From contig CAYZMH010000081.1 in the NCBI GenBank assembly GCA_964479445.1, forward strand, positions 1 to 15,156: a stretch of DNA of 15,156 nucleotides, read 5' to 3'. The DNA comes from CAYZMH01 sp964479445 (GTDB lineage: Bacteria > Bacteroidota > Bacteroidia > Bacteroidales > GCA-2748055). Made by a program: the position numbers and the translations under genes. Of this stretch, positions 1 through 7,982 are shown piece by piece. The first letter of the stretch is position 1. Each line of letters opens with the position of its first letter. The notes beneath the pieces were generated by a model. That model was not told where the DNA came from and searched no databases. It worked only from the letters and a program-made list of their open reading frames with translations.

Positions 1-1706
1 GATGTCCCCGTAAGTGCCCCGCAGAGTGCCCCTGCACTTGCTGCAGTGCAATCCGTATCGTATCCCCTGTTGGTTGCAATGATGACGCTTTGCTTCACAT
101 TGCCCCGGGTGGCCTTAAAGAGTGCCAAGGCATAGCCAACGTTTTCATAGACACTTGAATTGGGGTATTTTTCAATTCTTTTAAAGGCATTGTATTTACT
201 GGCCGGATCCATGTATACGTTGGTCAGTTCCTGCCAGAGATCCCGGTTCATCGGGTCTTCATATTTTTCGGTAATGCCCAGTACATACCTGATCTCCTCC
301 TCGATTTCAGGACTGGCGTATTCAAGGGCTCCTTCTATAACGGATTCAACGGTAGCGCCGGGCATCATGGCGATTGCAACTGCTGCATTGTAGACCGCTC
401 CCCAACCGAATGCATCATCTTCCGGATCTTCGTAATAGAGCTTTCCCATTTCCCGCATATCGGCGATGGTGTTTTGTGGGTCCCCGGCATTGATGCAGGG
501 GATGGCCTGAAAGGTCCTTGCCGTTAAATGAATATGTTCTCCCAGGTCCCGGGGTTTACCGAATTTCGTTATGGGCATGTTAGCCGGATCCACACCCCAC
601 CTGGCAAATGCATACAGGACGCGATCGTAATTCTGGGTCATATGAACCATATCCTCCATTTCACAATCGCGCAGCCAAACCTCTTTCAGTTCCTGGTACC
701 CGATCCGGTCCTGGTGTTCCAGGATCGCGGTACACATCAGTTTATGTCTTTCACCACCATCTTCCGTGGCACCGGCCGGATGTGTCCAGGTATCACCATA
801 ATGCTTGAACGGGTGAAAGCTGTCTACATGACCAAATATCTCTTTAATCCGGTCCTGGGGCCAATTGTATTCGGTAAATGCACCCATTGAGCTCCCCGCC
901 CTGAATCCAATGAGGGTTCCCATTATCCGGTCGTAGATCTCGCTGCGTTCAGGTTCCCCGTCATCATTCCGGATAGCATAATAATGAGATTCGTTCGTTG
1001 CGATATTAGCCCCTTTTGCATCCTGCAAACGGATAATCACGGTCTCTTCGTCTTCAGGCAGAGCGTCATCTTTCACCCTGAATTTTACACTGGAGGTTCT
1101 TTCCCCGGCAGGGATTACCAGCATGTGGGAATCAAAGGTGTAATCTTCTCCTTCGGTGGCCAGGATTCCCTCCACCGAATATTCGATCACGATGTCCTGA
1201 TCCCATGTTCTTGAAAGAATGACGCCCACCTCGGCCTCTTCTCTGGATTCATCATAAACAGAAGAGGGAGAGACAAACCCGACATCCGGAATATCTCCGT
1301 CATGGATGACCACGGAAGCCTGGCTATGTCCGGGATCAATTTCATAGGCATCATCTTCAAGGATCCTGACAGTTACCACCTCGGAGCCCTCAATGATGCC
1401 ATCCAGGATCGGTCGGACCATAAATTTCCTGTACCTGTCGACCTCAAGTAAATTGGTGTAACACCTGTAATCGTAGCCATTGCTTGCGGACCCTTCATAA
1501 CGGACCTTAACCTTGAGTCCGGGTACCGGTTCTCCCAGTTGATATATCCTGAGTTCCCCGAGATCTTCTCCTTCTTTTGCGCGGTCGTCCCATACAACAG
1601 CCGCGACAGTAGGTTTCTGGGCGATGGCTTCTGGACCTGAATGCATGAGCCATAGAGTTAATGCCAGGCATGAATAGGTGAGAAAACGGATAGTATATTT
1701 CTTCAT
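1..1706 (-). CDS. Exported Calx-beta / ADP-ribosylglycohydrolase-like protein (C-terminus cut by window edge)
   Basis: One open frame runs without a stop from ATG at 1706 to the window edge (568 codons seen). Residues 1-29 look like a Sec signal peptide (MKKYTIRF, hydrophobic core, cleavage near AIAQ). Residues about 35-125 resemble a first, degenerate Calx-beta domain. Residues about 130-245 are a clear one, with the family's DDxxPEDEETVIIRL pattern. From about residue 255 to the edge is an ADP-ribosylglycohydrolase (DraG/ARH) domain: GTLIGFRAGSSMGAFTE (E279), T314-E315-D316, and the C-terminal D550-T-D552 followed by CTAASAGALCGAL. Known ARH enzymes use such acidic residues to bind Mg2+ or Mn2+ and cleave ADP-ribose linkages. 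The usual TDDT is TEDG here and the usual GD near the start is GS, so the substrate is uncertain. The gene lies downstream of the sulfatase on the same strand, 220 bp away. Calx-beta domains suggest Ca2+ binding and an extracytoplasmic site. Confidence 0.85.
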   Translation of the reverse strand, partial: MKKYTIRFLTYSCLALTLWLMHSGPEAIAQKPTVAAVVWDDRAKEGEDLGELRIYQLGEPVPGLKVKVRYEGSASNGYDYRCYTNLLEVDRYRKFMVRPILDGIIEGSEVVTVRILEDDAYEIDPGHSQASVVIHDGDIPDVGFVSPSSVYDESREEAEVGVILSRTWDQDIVIEYSVEGILATEGEDYTFDSHMLVIPAGERTSSVKFRVKDDALPEDEETVIIRLQDAKGANIATNESHYYAIRNDDGEPERSEIYDRIMGTLIGFRAGSSMGAFTEYNWPQDRIKEIFGHVDSFHPFKHYGDTWTHPAGATEDGGERHKLMCTAILEHQDRIGYQELKEVWLRDCEMEDMVHMTQNYDRVLYAFARWGVDPANMPITKFGKPRDLGEHIHLTARTFQAIPCINAGDPQNTIADMREMGKLYYEDPEDDAFGWGAVYNAAVAIAMMPGATVESVIEGALEYASPEIEEEIRYVLGITEKYEDPMNRDLWQELTNVYMDPASKYNAFKRIEKYPNSSVYENVGYALALFKATRGNVKQSVIIATNRGYDTDCTAASAGALCGALTGT

Positions 1707-1926
1707 AGGGTTGGTATTAATACAATGCTCAGTCTAACGCCCAAGATACTTAAAACAGAGGAAACCCATGTAAATTTTTCATGGATTCAAACAACCGGCA
1801 GGGTGTGTATTTGAATTCCGGGAAAATTAGAAACAGGGAAGGTCATTCAATCAATCCGGGTGAGAAATTTCCAGGGTGCATGCAGGAACAGAAAGGAGCC
1901 GTGAAGATAACACCGGCCGGATTCAC

Positions 1927-4671
1927 TCAGAATGCAATAAATGCCCTGGTTATTTGGTTACCTGTTTGCCGAACAGACAGGATGTAGAGGTTTGAATCGG
2001 CAGGTAATGGAATCGTCTTTTTTGTTTGATCAATGGTTGTCTGGTAAACTGATTGCCCCAGGCAGTTGTAGATTTGGAGCTCTGCATTGATCAAGGGTTC
2101 AGGAACAGAAACTCGTAATGCACCGTAATCATAATCCAGCCTGATATGTTGGCCCGGTGGAAATTTTTGGCCTGCTTGTGCGGGGGATGCAGGCTCCTGC
2201 GGGGTAATATACTCAACCGGCACCTCAGGGATTTCAGGTTGCTCCGATCCAATGCTGACAGCCACTCGTTTAATATATGCTTCTCCCATTACCCTGAAAT
2301 CGGACTGATTGTTTTGTTGATTATCCAGGGCTGCATTTTTTACGATAAAAGTCCTGGTTTTCCAGGTTTTTGTATCGGTCAGGGTAATATCGGTCTTATG
2401 GTAATCTTCACTGGTTGAATTGTACTGTAAGGATAACAGGTTTGTTCCTGAATCATAGTAGGTGATTTCAAAAATAAGATTATGATCCGTTGCTGTTATG
2501 ATATCATCAAGAACTGTAAAGTAGCCATATTTTCTTTTATCATAGCGGGGTATATACCGGCACGCTTCACCTCCGATGGTGACTTTCTCCGTGTAGGTTT
2601 CCCTGGAAGGATCGGTTCCAACCAGGAACTCCATTCCCTTTTCCATGATTTGATCATCAAAATCAACCGAAACATCGGAGGGCAGGTGCTTATCGATACT
2701 GACTGACCGGATATATACTTCACCGTTTATTCTGAAATCAGCCTGGTAGTCGAGTTGATTGTTAAATGCGGCGTCCGCAACCATCACTGATCTGGTAATC
2801 CATTCATCGGTATTGGTTTTCGAAATAACAATGCTTTTATTGGCTACACCAGCGGCATTATATTGCAGTTCAAAATTGCTTTCTGAATCATCTAAGTAAG
2901 TAATGGAAAGAGTCAGGGCATTATCCGATGAAGTAATAAACTGATCATCCGCATCAAAGTAGCATGATTTGCCGGCAGGAATATACCGGCAATCTTTTTG
3001 TTCTTTGATGAACTGTTCGGTGAAAGCGATGCTGTCCCGGTAGATATTTTCTACAAATGAGATTCCCTGTTGCTTGATGGGGTTTGAAAAAGTGATGGAG
3101 CAATTGATGAATTTGGAAGGCACACTTTTGTCTTTGGGCTCCCAGTAAAAAGAGTCGTTGTGTATTACCAGGTCCAGGGTGTTTCTCGGGGTTCCGGCTT
3201 CATGAAATTCAGCCGGCGCCGACTGCTTCAATTCGTTAATGGTATCTGCATAGTTTTGGTCTTTTGCCAGGTTGTACCATTCATTCGGATCATTCTTCAG
3301 ATCGTATAACTCTTCTGAGCCATCATGGTATTGAATGTATCGCCAGTCGCTATTGATTATTGCGTAGCCACCGCGTTGCATATATGCCATAAATACGTCC
3401 CTGTCTGTTGCTAAAGAAGGATCTCTGAGAATCGGGGCAAGTGATGTGCCATCCATTTGATGCTGTTCCGGTAAATTGCACAACTCGATGAGGGTCGGAT
3501 AGATATCGACCAGGCTGACCGTGGTCTCAACGGTTTTGTTTTCAGGGAGTCCGTTTCCGGCGAAAATAAACGGGACATGGGATGTTTCCTGCCAGAGCGT
3601 ATGTTTGCCCCACTGGCCCTTTTCACCGTGGTGATACCCCTGGTCGCTCCAGAATAATACAATCGTATTGTCTTTATAGGCACTTGCTTCCAGGGCATCC
3701 AAAACCCGACCCAGCATCGCATCGGCGAACGAAACGCAGGCAAGGTAGCCCGTGACAGCCTCCTGCACAACGTCCAGCTTTTCCAGGTTTTCCTGTATGC
3801 TTAATCGATTTGTCATCCTGTTCCTGATATGATCGGGCAGATCATCCAGGTCATCTTCATAGATGTAGGGTACCTCTATGGTGTCAGGATCATACATGTC
3901 AAAGAACTTCTGCGGCGCATAATTAGGGAAATGCGGGGAGTACATTCCCAGGGCGATAAAAAAGGGATCGATATGTTCCTGTGCAAGGAGATCGCATGCC
4001 CAATTGGTCCGGACAGCATCCGGTATTTCCTCCGCTTTTTCGGGAGCAATAGGGCCCCATTCCAAAAATGCGCCATAGTTCATTGTTTCACCTGGTTCCA
4101 GGTAACGGTCACTTTCAGGATCAGTATAGACCGGACTATAGGGACGCGGGTCGGGCCATGGCACATCGCTGCCGCGATAGCCCATCTCGTATCCCCAGTC
4201 CCTGATTTCCTGGCTGCGCGAAAAATACGCATCCCATCCCCGGGTGTCGAACGATCCGGCCCTGTGGTGATACAGTTTGCCTGCACCGTAGGTTTTGTAA
4301 CCGGCCTGTTCAAAAGCGGTTTGCATAGAGACCAGTTCGGGCATATCGTAAAAGTAGAGTTCATCTTCATAGCACCCTGTTGAGGAGGCATGCAGTCCGG
4401 ACCATATCGCACTGCGCGATGGAGCGCAGTAAGCTGCAGGTGCATGGGCATTTGTAAACGTGATACCCATTTCGGCCAGGCGGTCTAAATTGGGAGTTAT
4501 TGCCTGATCATACCCTAACGGGTTTACCCAGGAGTTCAGGTCATCGGTCGCAAACATAATGACATTGGGTTGATCGGATGATTTTGGTCCGGTTTGAGCA
4601 TCCACAGCCAGCGAGCAATGCAGGGATACCACCACCAGGGCAAGGGTCTTCATTCTGCTTGTGATTTCCAT
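1927..4671 (-). CDS. Secreted type I sulfatase with duplicated accessory domain and T9SS sorting tail
   Basis: This 914-residue protein is a formylglycine-dependent sulfatase, closest in pattern to iduronate-2-sulfatase-like members. A signal peptide covers about residues 1-25 (cleavage near VDAQ). M7 is an equally good start, and neither has a clear ribosome binding site. Metal ligands D43-D44, the C82-A-P-S-R86 motif for cysteine-to-formylglycine conversion, K132, H135, H247, D343-Q344 and K356-H357 are all present, so it should be active. The catalytic part ends near residue 490. Residues about 525-660 and 667-806 are two copies of one beta-rich domain: each has CRYIP (561, 704), a TYxD strand, LQYN, a W and DFRI/DFRV (645, 791). 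I read them as carbohydrate-binding or adhesion modules. Residues about 850-914 match a T9SS type A sorting domain (IYNCLGQSVY, NLYILSVRQ, TRAFIAF), so it is secreted or surface-attached. Likely substrates are sulfated polysaccharides; the specificity cannot be read here. Confidence 0.93.
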   Translation of the reverse strand: MEITSRMKTLALVVVSLHCSLAVDAQTGPKSSDQPNVIMFATDDLNSWVNPLGYDQAITPNLDRLAEMGITFTNAHAPAAYCAPSRSAIWSGLHASSTGCYEDELYFYDMPELVSMQTAFEQAGYKTYGAGKLYHHRAGSFDTRGWDAYFSRSQEIRDWGYEMGYRGSDVPWPDPRPYSPVYTDPESDRYLEPGETMNYGAFLEWGPIAPEKAEEIPDAVRTNWACDLLAQEHIDPFFIALGMYSPHFPNYAPQKFFDMYDPDTIEVPYIYEDDLDDLPDHIRNRMTNRLSIQENLEKLDVVQEAVTGYLACVSFADAMLGRVLDALEASAYKDNTIVLFWSDQGYHHGEKGQWGKHTLWQETSHVPFIFAGNGLPENKTVETTVSLVDIYPTLIELCNLPEQHQMDGTSLAPILRDPSLATDRDVFMAYMQRGGYAIINSDWRYIQYHDGSEELYDLKNDPNEWYNLAKDQNYADTINELKQSAPAEFHEAGTPRNTLDLVIHNDSFYWEPKDKSVPSKFINCSITFSNPIKQQGISFVENIYRDSIAFTEQFIKEQKDCRYIPAGKSCYFDADDQFITSSDNALTLSITYLDDSESNFELQYNAAGVANKSIVISKTNTDEWITRSVMVADAAFNNQLDYQADFRINGEVYIRSVSIDKHLPSDVSVDFDDQIMEKGMEFLVGTDPSRETYTEKVTIGGEACRYIPRYDKRKYGYFTVLDDIITATDHNLIFEITYYDSGTNLLSLQYNSTSEDYHKTDITLTDTKTWKTRTFIVKNAALDNQQNNQSDFRVMGEAYIKRVAVSIGSEQPEIPEVPVEYITPQEPASPAQAGQKFPPGQHIRLDYDYGALRVSVPEPLINAELQIYNCLGQSVYQTTIDQTKKTIPLPADSNLYILSVRQTGNQITRAFIAF

Positions 4672-4981
4672 ATTTGTTTTTCTTTAGTTATTCAGCATGT
4701 CTTCCTGTGCACAGGCTAACTTCATCAACGGAAAACTATCCATATGAGCTCCAGGCTGATTCTATTTCGGAATTTATAAACAAAGATAATATATTCCGTA
4801 CCATTCGTATTGTCTTAGATGGGATTTCCCCCGGGGAGAGTGCTTTAGCGTATGGAAGATTTGTGACGGGATTGAAAAAAGACTGTCCTGTTACATTTCT
4901 GGGATTTTGTCAGAATTGTCCCGGCAGGGATATTGGTACAATGACTAACGTTACCTTGTCCCGGACCGATCTATTTTAGTT
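4672..4981. other. Intergenic region upstream of the sulfatase
   Basis: About 310 bases separate the DUF2490 gene from the sulfatase, both on the minus strand. A plus-strand frame of 101 codons crosses it but has no recognisable family or signal, so I do not call it. The region holds a possible minus-strand -7 element (4781-4788), a small dyad TCCCC/GGGGA (4827-4837) and two copies of TTGTCCCGG at 4916-4924 and 4956-4964. I see no convincing terminator. Confidence 0.5.
4781..4788 (-). promoter_or_regulatory. Possible -7 promoter element for the sulfatase
   Basis: The minus strand reads TATCTTTG, an exact match to the Bacteroidota -7 consensus TAnnTTTG. It would give a leader of about 100 nt before the sulfatase start. 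I find no TTG at the expected -33 position, so this is weak. Confidence 0.3.
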
Positions 4982-5656
4982 TTATATCAGGTAATACCAT
5001 CCAAGACCAAGCCAGAGAGTTTGACTGGAAGGTTTATTTAGCAATGATTCCAGGCGATAATCAAAGCCTATTTCCAGGCTGCTGGTCCTGTTGAGGGCGT
5101 AACCCAATGAGCTGGTTAAACGGATTTCCAGATTGCTGGCCGTGTGCTGTAACGAATAGATGGGTTCACCGGATATGAGCAGATACAACTCACCCGGATC
5201 AAGCGATTGCCCTTCAAGCGGAATTTCGGAAGACAAACGATACCGGAAACGCCACTTCAGCGGGTTTGATGCATAAAGGGTTTGATCCGTTCGCACCCGG
5301 TGTCCCAAACGAATAGCTGTTTTTCGTTGTAACCATGCAATCTGCTGAATCAAACGGTGTGAATTACCCCCCGAACCCTCAAGGCGATACTGATAACCAC
5401 CGGCAATTTTTATAAAAGGATTTATCCTGCCTTCTATAAAAACCTGTATATCAGTTTGATTGTGTGAATAATCAAACCCGGCAGTTTCGGGATGAACCAG
5501 TTCATGGGCGGATTCAATTTTTATAGTCTGCTGGATTTTTTCAGTCCATTTGTAACTTACAGACAGTTCGGGCAGCAGACCGGCATGAAATTGCTGTCCT
5601 TTTGCCACAGGTGCATAGAGAAGTAAAATGAAAAGAATTACCGGTAGATAGCGCAT
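4982..5656 (-). CDS. DUF2490 family outer-membrane-like protein
   Basis: This 224-residue protein has a signal peptide (MRYLPVILFILLLY, cleavage near VAKGQ). The rest alternates hydrophobic and polar residues in strands, with a GGYQYR stretch, a WRFRYRL strand and an aromatic-rich end (LWLGLGWYYLI). This is the pattern of the DUF2490 family, predicted small outer-membrane beta-barrels of unknown role. I chose ATG at 5656 over the in-frame TTG at 5659 because the ATG overlaps the upstream stop in a TGATG junction, a common sign of translational coupling. It is therefore probably made together with the PepSY-like protein. No function beyond location can be given. Confidence 0.82.
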   Translation of the reverse strand: MRYLPVILFILLLYAPVAKGQQFHAGLLPELSVSYKWTEKIQQTIKIESAHELVHPETAGFDYSHNQTDIQVFIEGRINPFIKIAGGYQYRLEGSGGNSHRLIQQIAWLQRKTAIRLGHRVRTDQTLYASNPLKWRFRYRLSSEIPLEGQSLDPGELYLLISGEPIYSLQHTASNLEIRLTSSLGYALNRTSSLEIGFDYRLESLLNKPSSQTLWLGLGWYYLI

Positions 5657-6225
5657 CAAAAATTCAGGTTATTGGTGGGTCTCAGTTTAATTTTTCTTTC
5701 ATGGAGCAATATTCCCTCTGAATCGAACAATCCTTCCCATAGTGAATCATGGGATTCATTCTTACCGTAATATTCGATTTCGTATCGTATGATTACCCCT
5801 TCGTATTCATCTTCATCCATCAGATCCTCCAGGTCATCGGGATCACCTGTCCATTGTTTCTGAATTTTTTGAACGCTGTGTTTGAAAAAGGCTGAGTCCA
5901 GATAAGTTGACATAGCTTGTTGCACTATTTCAGGCAAATCGTGCCATGTTATGGTTATTTCTATATCCTGAACAACGCCTGCAGTATTGAACTCGACACT
6001 ATGAATATGATCGTTCCACTTGAATTTTGCTTCGTAGCTTTTCAAACCCGACGTTTCTTCATAATACCATTTGGTTCTACGGGGTTTTTCGTAGGCATCA
6101 TCCAGCCATTCCACAGCTTTTTGAGGTACGTCATCGAAATTGATTCGTTGTTCAACTTCTTCTTTCTCCTGTGCGTTTAAGCTGGCAGTACATATTATTA
6201 ACAGGATGCCGGGAAACGTTTTCAA
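5656..6225 (-). CDS. PepSY-like (BLIP-like fold) periplasmic protein
   Basis: The protein has 189 residues with a signal peptide (MKTFPGILLIICTASLNAQ). It contains two related stretches starting with 'VPQKAVEWLDDAY' and 'LPEIVQQAMSTYL', each leading into strands of the type 'YEAKFKW...HSVEFNTAGVVQDIE' and 'YEIEYYG...LFDSEGILL'. This helix-plus-strands duplication is typical of the PepSY-like / beta-lactamase-inhibitor-like domain (PF11396 type) common in Bacteroidota. The family has no settled enzymatic role. It is first in a two-gene unit with the DUF2490 protein through the TGATG overlap at 5658-5654, so the two may act together at the envelope. The acidic loop DPDDLEDLMDEDEYE at about residues 128-142 is an oddity of this member. 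Family assignment is by pattern, not by search. Confidence 0.72.
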   Translation of the reverse strand: MKTFPGILLIICTASLNAQEKEEVEQRINFDDVPQKAVEWLDDAYEKPRRTKWYYEETSGLKSYEAKFKWNDHIHSVEFNTAGVVQDIEITITWHDLPEIVQQAMSTYLDSAFFKHSVQKIQKQWTGDPDDLEDLMDEDEYEGVIIRYEIEYYGKNESHDSLWEGLFDSEGILLHERKIKLRPTNNLNF

Positions 6226-6256
6226 AACAAAGTTGTTTTTTATGTAACGTGGTTAT

Positions 6257-6293
6257 CCCCGGAATGTTGCCGGGATACCTGTTGACAGGTATC
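6257..6293. repeat. Two adjacent inverted repeats between genes
   Basis: Two hairpins lie side by side: CCCGG/CCGGG with a 7-nt loop (about 6258-6274), and a perfect 8-bp stem GATACCTG-TTGA-CAGGTATC (6274-6293). No U-tract follows on either strand, so this is not a standard terminator. It sits about 35-65 nt upstream of the PepSY-like gene and could shape its leader RNA or be a binding site. Confidence 0.5.
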
Positions 6294-6487
6294 ATCAAAG
6301 TGCCATCGCCCGGGGGTAATTGTGCCTGCAATAAAGATTAACACGGTACAGGTGTAAAGCCCGTGTGATGGCTACGCCATAATGGATTCAAAAAGCGGAA
6401 GCACCGAACCATCTGCCCGGAAGCATCCGAAAGCATTATATTCTTTGCTTAAGGAGCCGGGATCTTCTCCGTTTTTCAATTCTGGTT

Positions 6488-7828
6488 TTACGGTCGTATT
6501 ATAGTTCCGTCGTTTGCTCTTACCTGGGTCCAGTTGTTCAGCTGTACATCCGGCAACGGGTATTTTTTCGCAAAATTTTCATTGATATCAACCCCAAGTC
6601 CGGGAGCTTCATTCACATACATATACCCATTTTTAATATACGGAGCACCCGGGAAGATTTCCCGTAATTTATCTGAAAAATTGACCCGTTCCTGGATACC
6701 GAAATTCCAAACGGCGAAATCAATATGAGCGTTGGCTGCATGTCCGACCGGGGATACATCGCCGGGTCCGTGCCAGGCAGTGCGAACGTTAAAGGTTTCT
6801 CCCAGTCGTGCTACTTTCATAGCGGGTGTTATACCCCCGATCTGGGAAATGTGGATCCGTATGAAATCAAACCACATATTCTTCATCGGATCGATCCATT
6901 CGTGTGGGTTGTTGAACAGTTCACCCATGGCGATCGGGACCGAGGTGTTTTCCCTTAGCAGTTTGAAATACCGGTTATTTTCTGGCGAGAAGGGGTCTTC
7001 GATAAAGAAGGGCCGGTATTGCTCAAGCGATTTAACCAGGTTAATGGCATCCATTGGCTGCAGGCGCTCATGCATATCGTGCAACAGCTCAATTTGCTCT
7101 CCGCATCTTTTTCGTACGACCTCGAAAATTTCACGGGTACCTTTTATGTACGTATACGGATCCATATAATGATCCGTTTTTTTCCCGAAGCCGGCCGTTT
7201 TATAATCTGGTTCCCCGGTCAGCGAGGTGGTACCATAGCTTCCCAGCTGAATGCGAATATGCCGGAACCCCTGGTTCATGTATTTAGCCACATCCGCTGC
7301 AACTTCTTCCGGAGTGCTTCCGCTGGCATGCGCGTAACAATCCACCGCAAACCTGCACTTACCCCCCAGCAGTTGATATACCGGCATGTTTGCCCGTTTG
7401 CCTTTGATATCCCACAGGGCCTGATCCAGGCCGCTAAGGGCATTATTCAGAACCGGACCGTTTCTCCAGTAGGAGTTCTGGTACGTTGCCTGCCACATAT
7501 CCTCGATGTTGTCCACATCCTTCCCCACGCAAAAATCATTCAGGTATTTGTCAATTGCGGAGACCACCGGATGGGCACGTTGCCTGAATGTAGCGCAACC
7601 GATTCCGTATAAACCCGGTTCACTCGTTTCCACTTTTACAACGATCAGTTCTGTTCCTTCCGGACAGGTGGCTATGGCCTTTACGCGGGTAATTTTGAGT
7701 TTCGGGAGTCCGCCCCGGGACTGTTCGGGAGTATTTGCCATTTTAAACGGCTGGAAGCCTCCCATACCGGCACCAAACGCAAGCGCGCCGGAACTTTTTA
7801 ACATAGAACGACGATCTAGTTTTTCCAT
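6488..7828 (-). CDS. Tat-exported enolase-superfamily dehydratase, ManD/RspA-like
   Basis: This 446-residue protein belongs to the mandelate racemase/muconate lactonizing enzyme group of the enolase superfamily, and looks most like sugar-acid dehydratases of the mannonate dehydratase (ManD/RspA) type. The N-terminus has a twin-arginine signal (L-D-R6-R7-S-M-L-K). The capping domain spans about residues 43-165 and the barrel about 166-420. Mg2+ ligands are D251 in LLHDMHERL, E277 in FFIEDPF and E303 in AMGELFNN. H253 and H353 (AWHGPGD) fit the catalytic residues of ManD-like enzymes, and R192-x-Q194 stands where K-x-K occurs in racemase-type members. The end carries NEAPGLGVDINE, usual for the family. 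Such enzymes remove water from aldonic acids to give 2-keto-3-deoxy acids. The exact acid is not readable. It lies 154 bp downstream of the aldo/keto reductase on the same strand and is probably co-regulated with it. Confidence 0.9.
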   Translation of the reverse strand: MEKLDRRSMLKSSGALAFGAGMGGFQPFKMANTPEQSRGGLPKLKITRVKAIATCPEGTELIVVKVETSEPGLYGIGCATFRQRAHPVVSAIDKYLNDFCVGKDVDNIEDMWQATYQNSYWRNGPVLNNALSGLDQALWDIKGKRANMPVYQLLGGKCRFAVDCYAHASGSTPEEVAADVAKYMNQGFRHIRIQLGSYGTTSLTGEPDYKTAGFGKKTDHYMDPYTYIKGTREIFEVVRKRCGEQIELLHDMHERLQPMDAINLVKSLEQYRPFFIEDPFSPENNRYFKLLRENTSVPIAMGELFNNPHEWIDPMKNMWFDFIRIHISQIGGITPAMKVARLGETFNVRTAWHGPGDVSPVGHAANAHIDFAVWNFGIQERVNFSDKLREIFPGAPYIKNGYMYVNEAPGLGVDINENFAKKYPLPDVQLNNWTQVRANDGTIIRP

Positions 7829-7982
7829 AGGATTGGTTTATTATTTCATGAATGATGATATTCTTGAAATACACATGCTTATTCCCTTTTTCACGGGTTA
7901 TGCAGATTGTTTTTCACACCGCTCCCATCAAATCACCGCCTGTTCCTGTCAGGTGAAAAAGCTATTTTTAATGATGCAACTT

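Noticed and set aside
1766..1784. Inverted repeat CCATG-N9-CATGG before the Calx-beta/ARH gene
   Set aside because: Five-base arms with an AT-rich loop are expected by chance, and no promoter element is near enough to give it a role.
1781..1987. Plus-strand open frame of 68 codons downstream of the sulfatase
   Set aside because: Overlaps the sulfatase end, has no protein-like features and no ribosome binding site.
3829..4383. Plus-strand open frame of 184 codons antisense to the sulfatase
   Set aside because: It lies wholly within the sulfatase catalytic region, whose motifs are intact on the minus strand.
4674..4979. Plus-strand open frame of 101 codons
   Set aside because: No domain, signal or ribosome binding site; it starts next to the sulfatase start on the opposite strand and looks like chance.
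7019..7612. Plus-strand open frame of 197 codons
   Set aside because: Antisense to the enolase-superfamily gene, which has all its metal ligands; no family resemblance.
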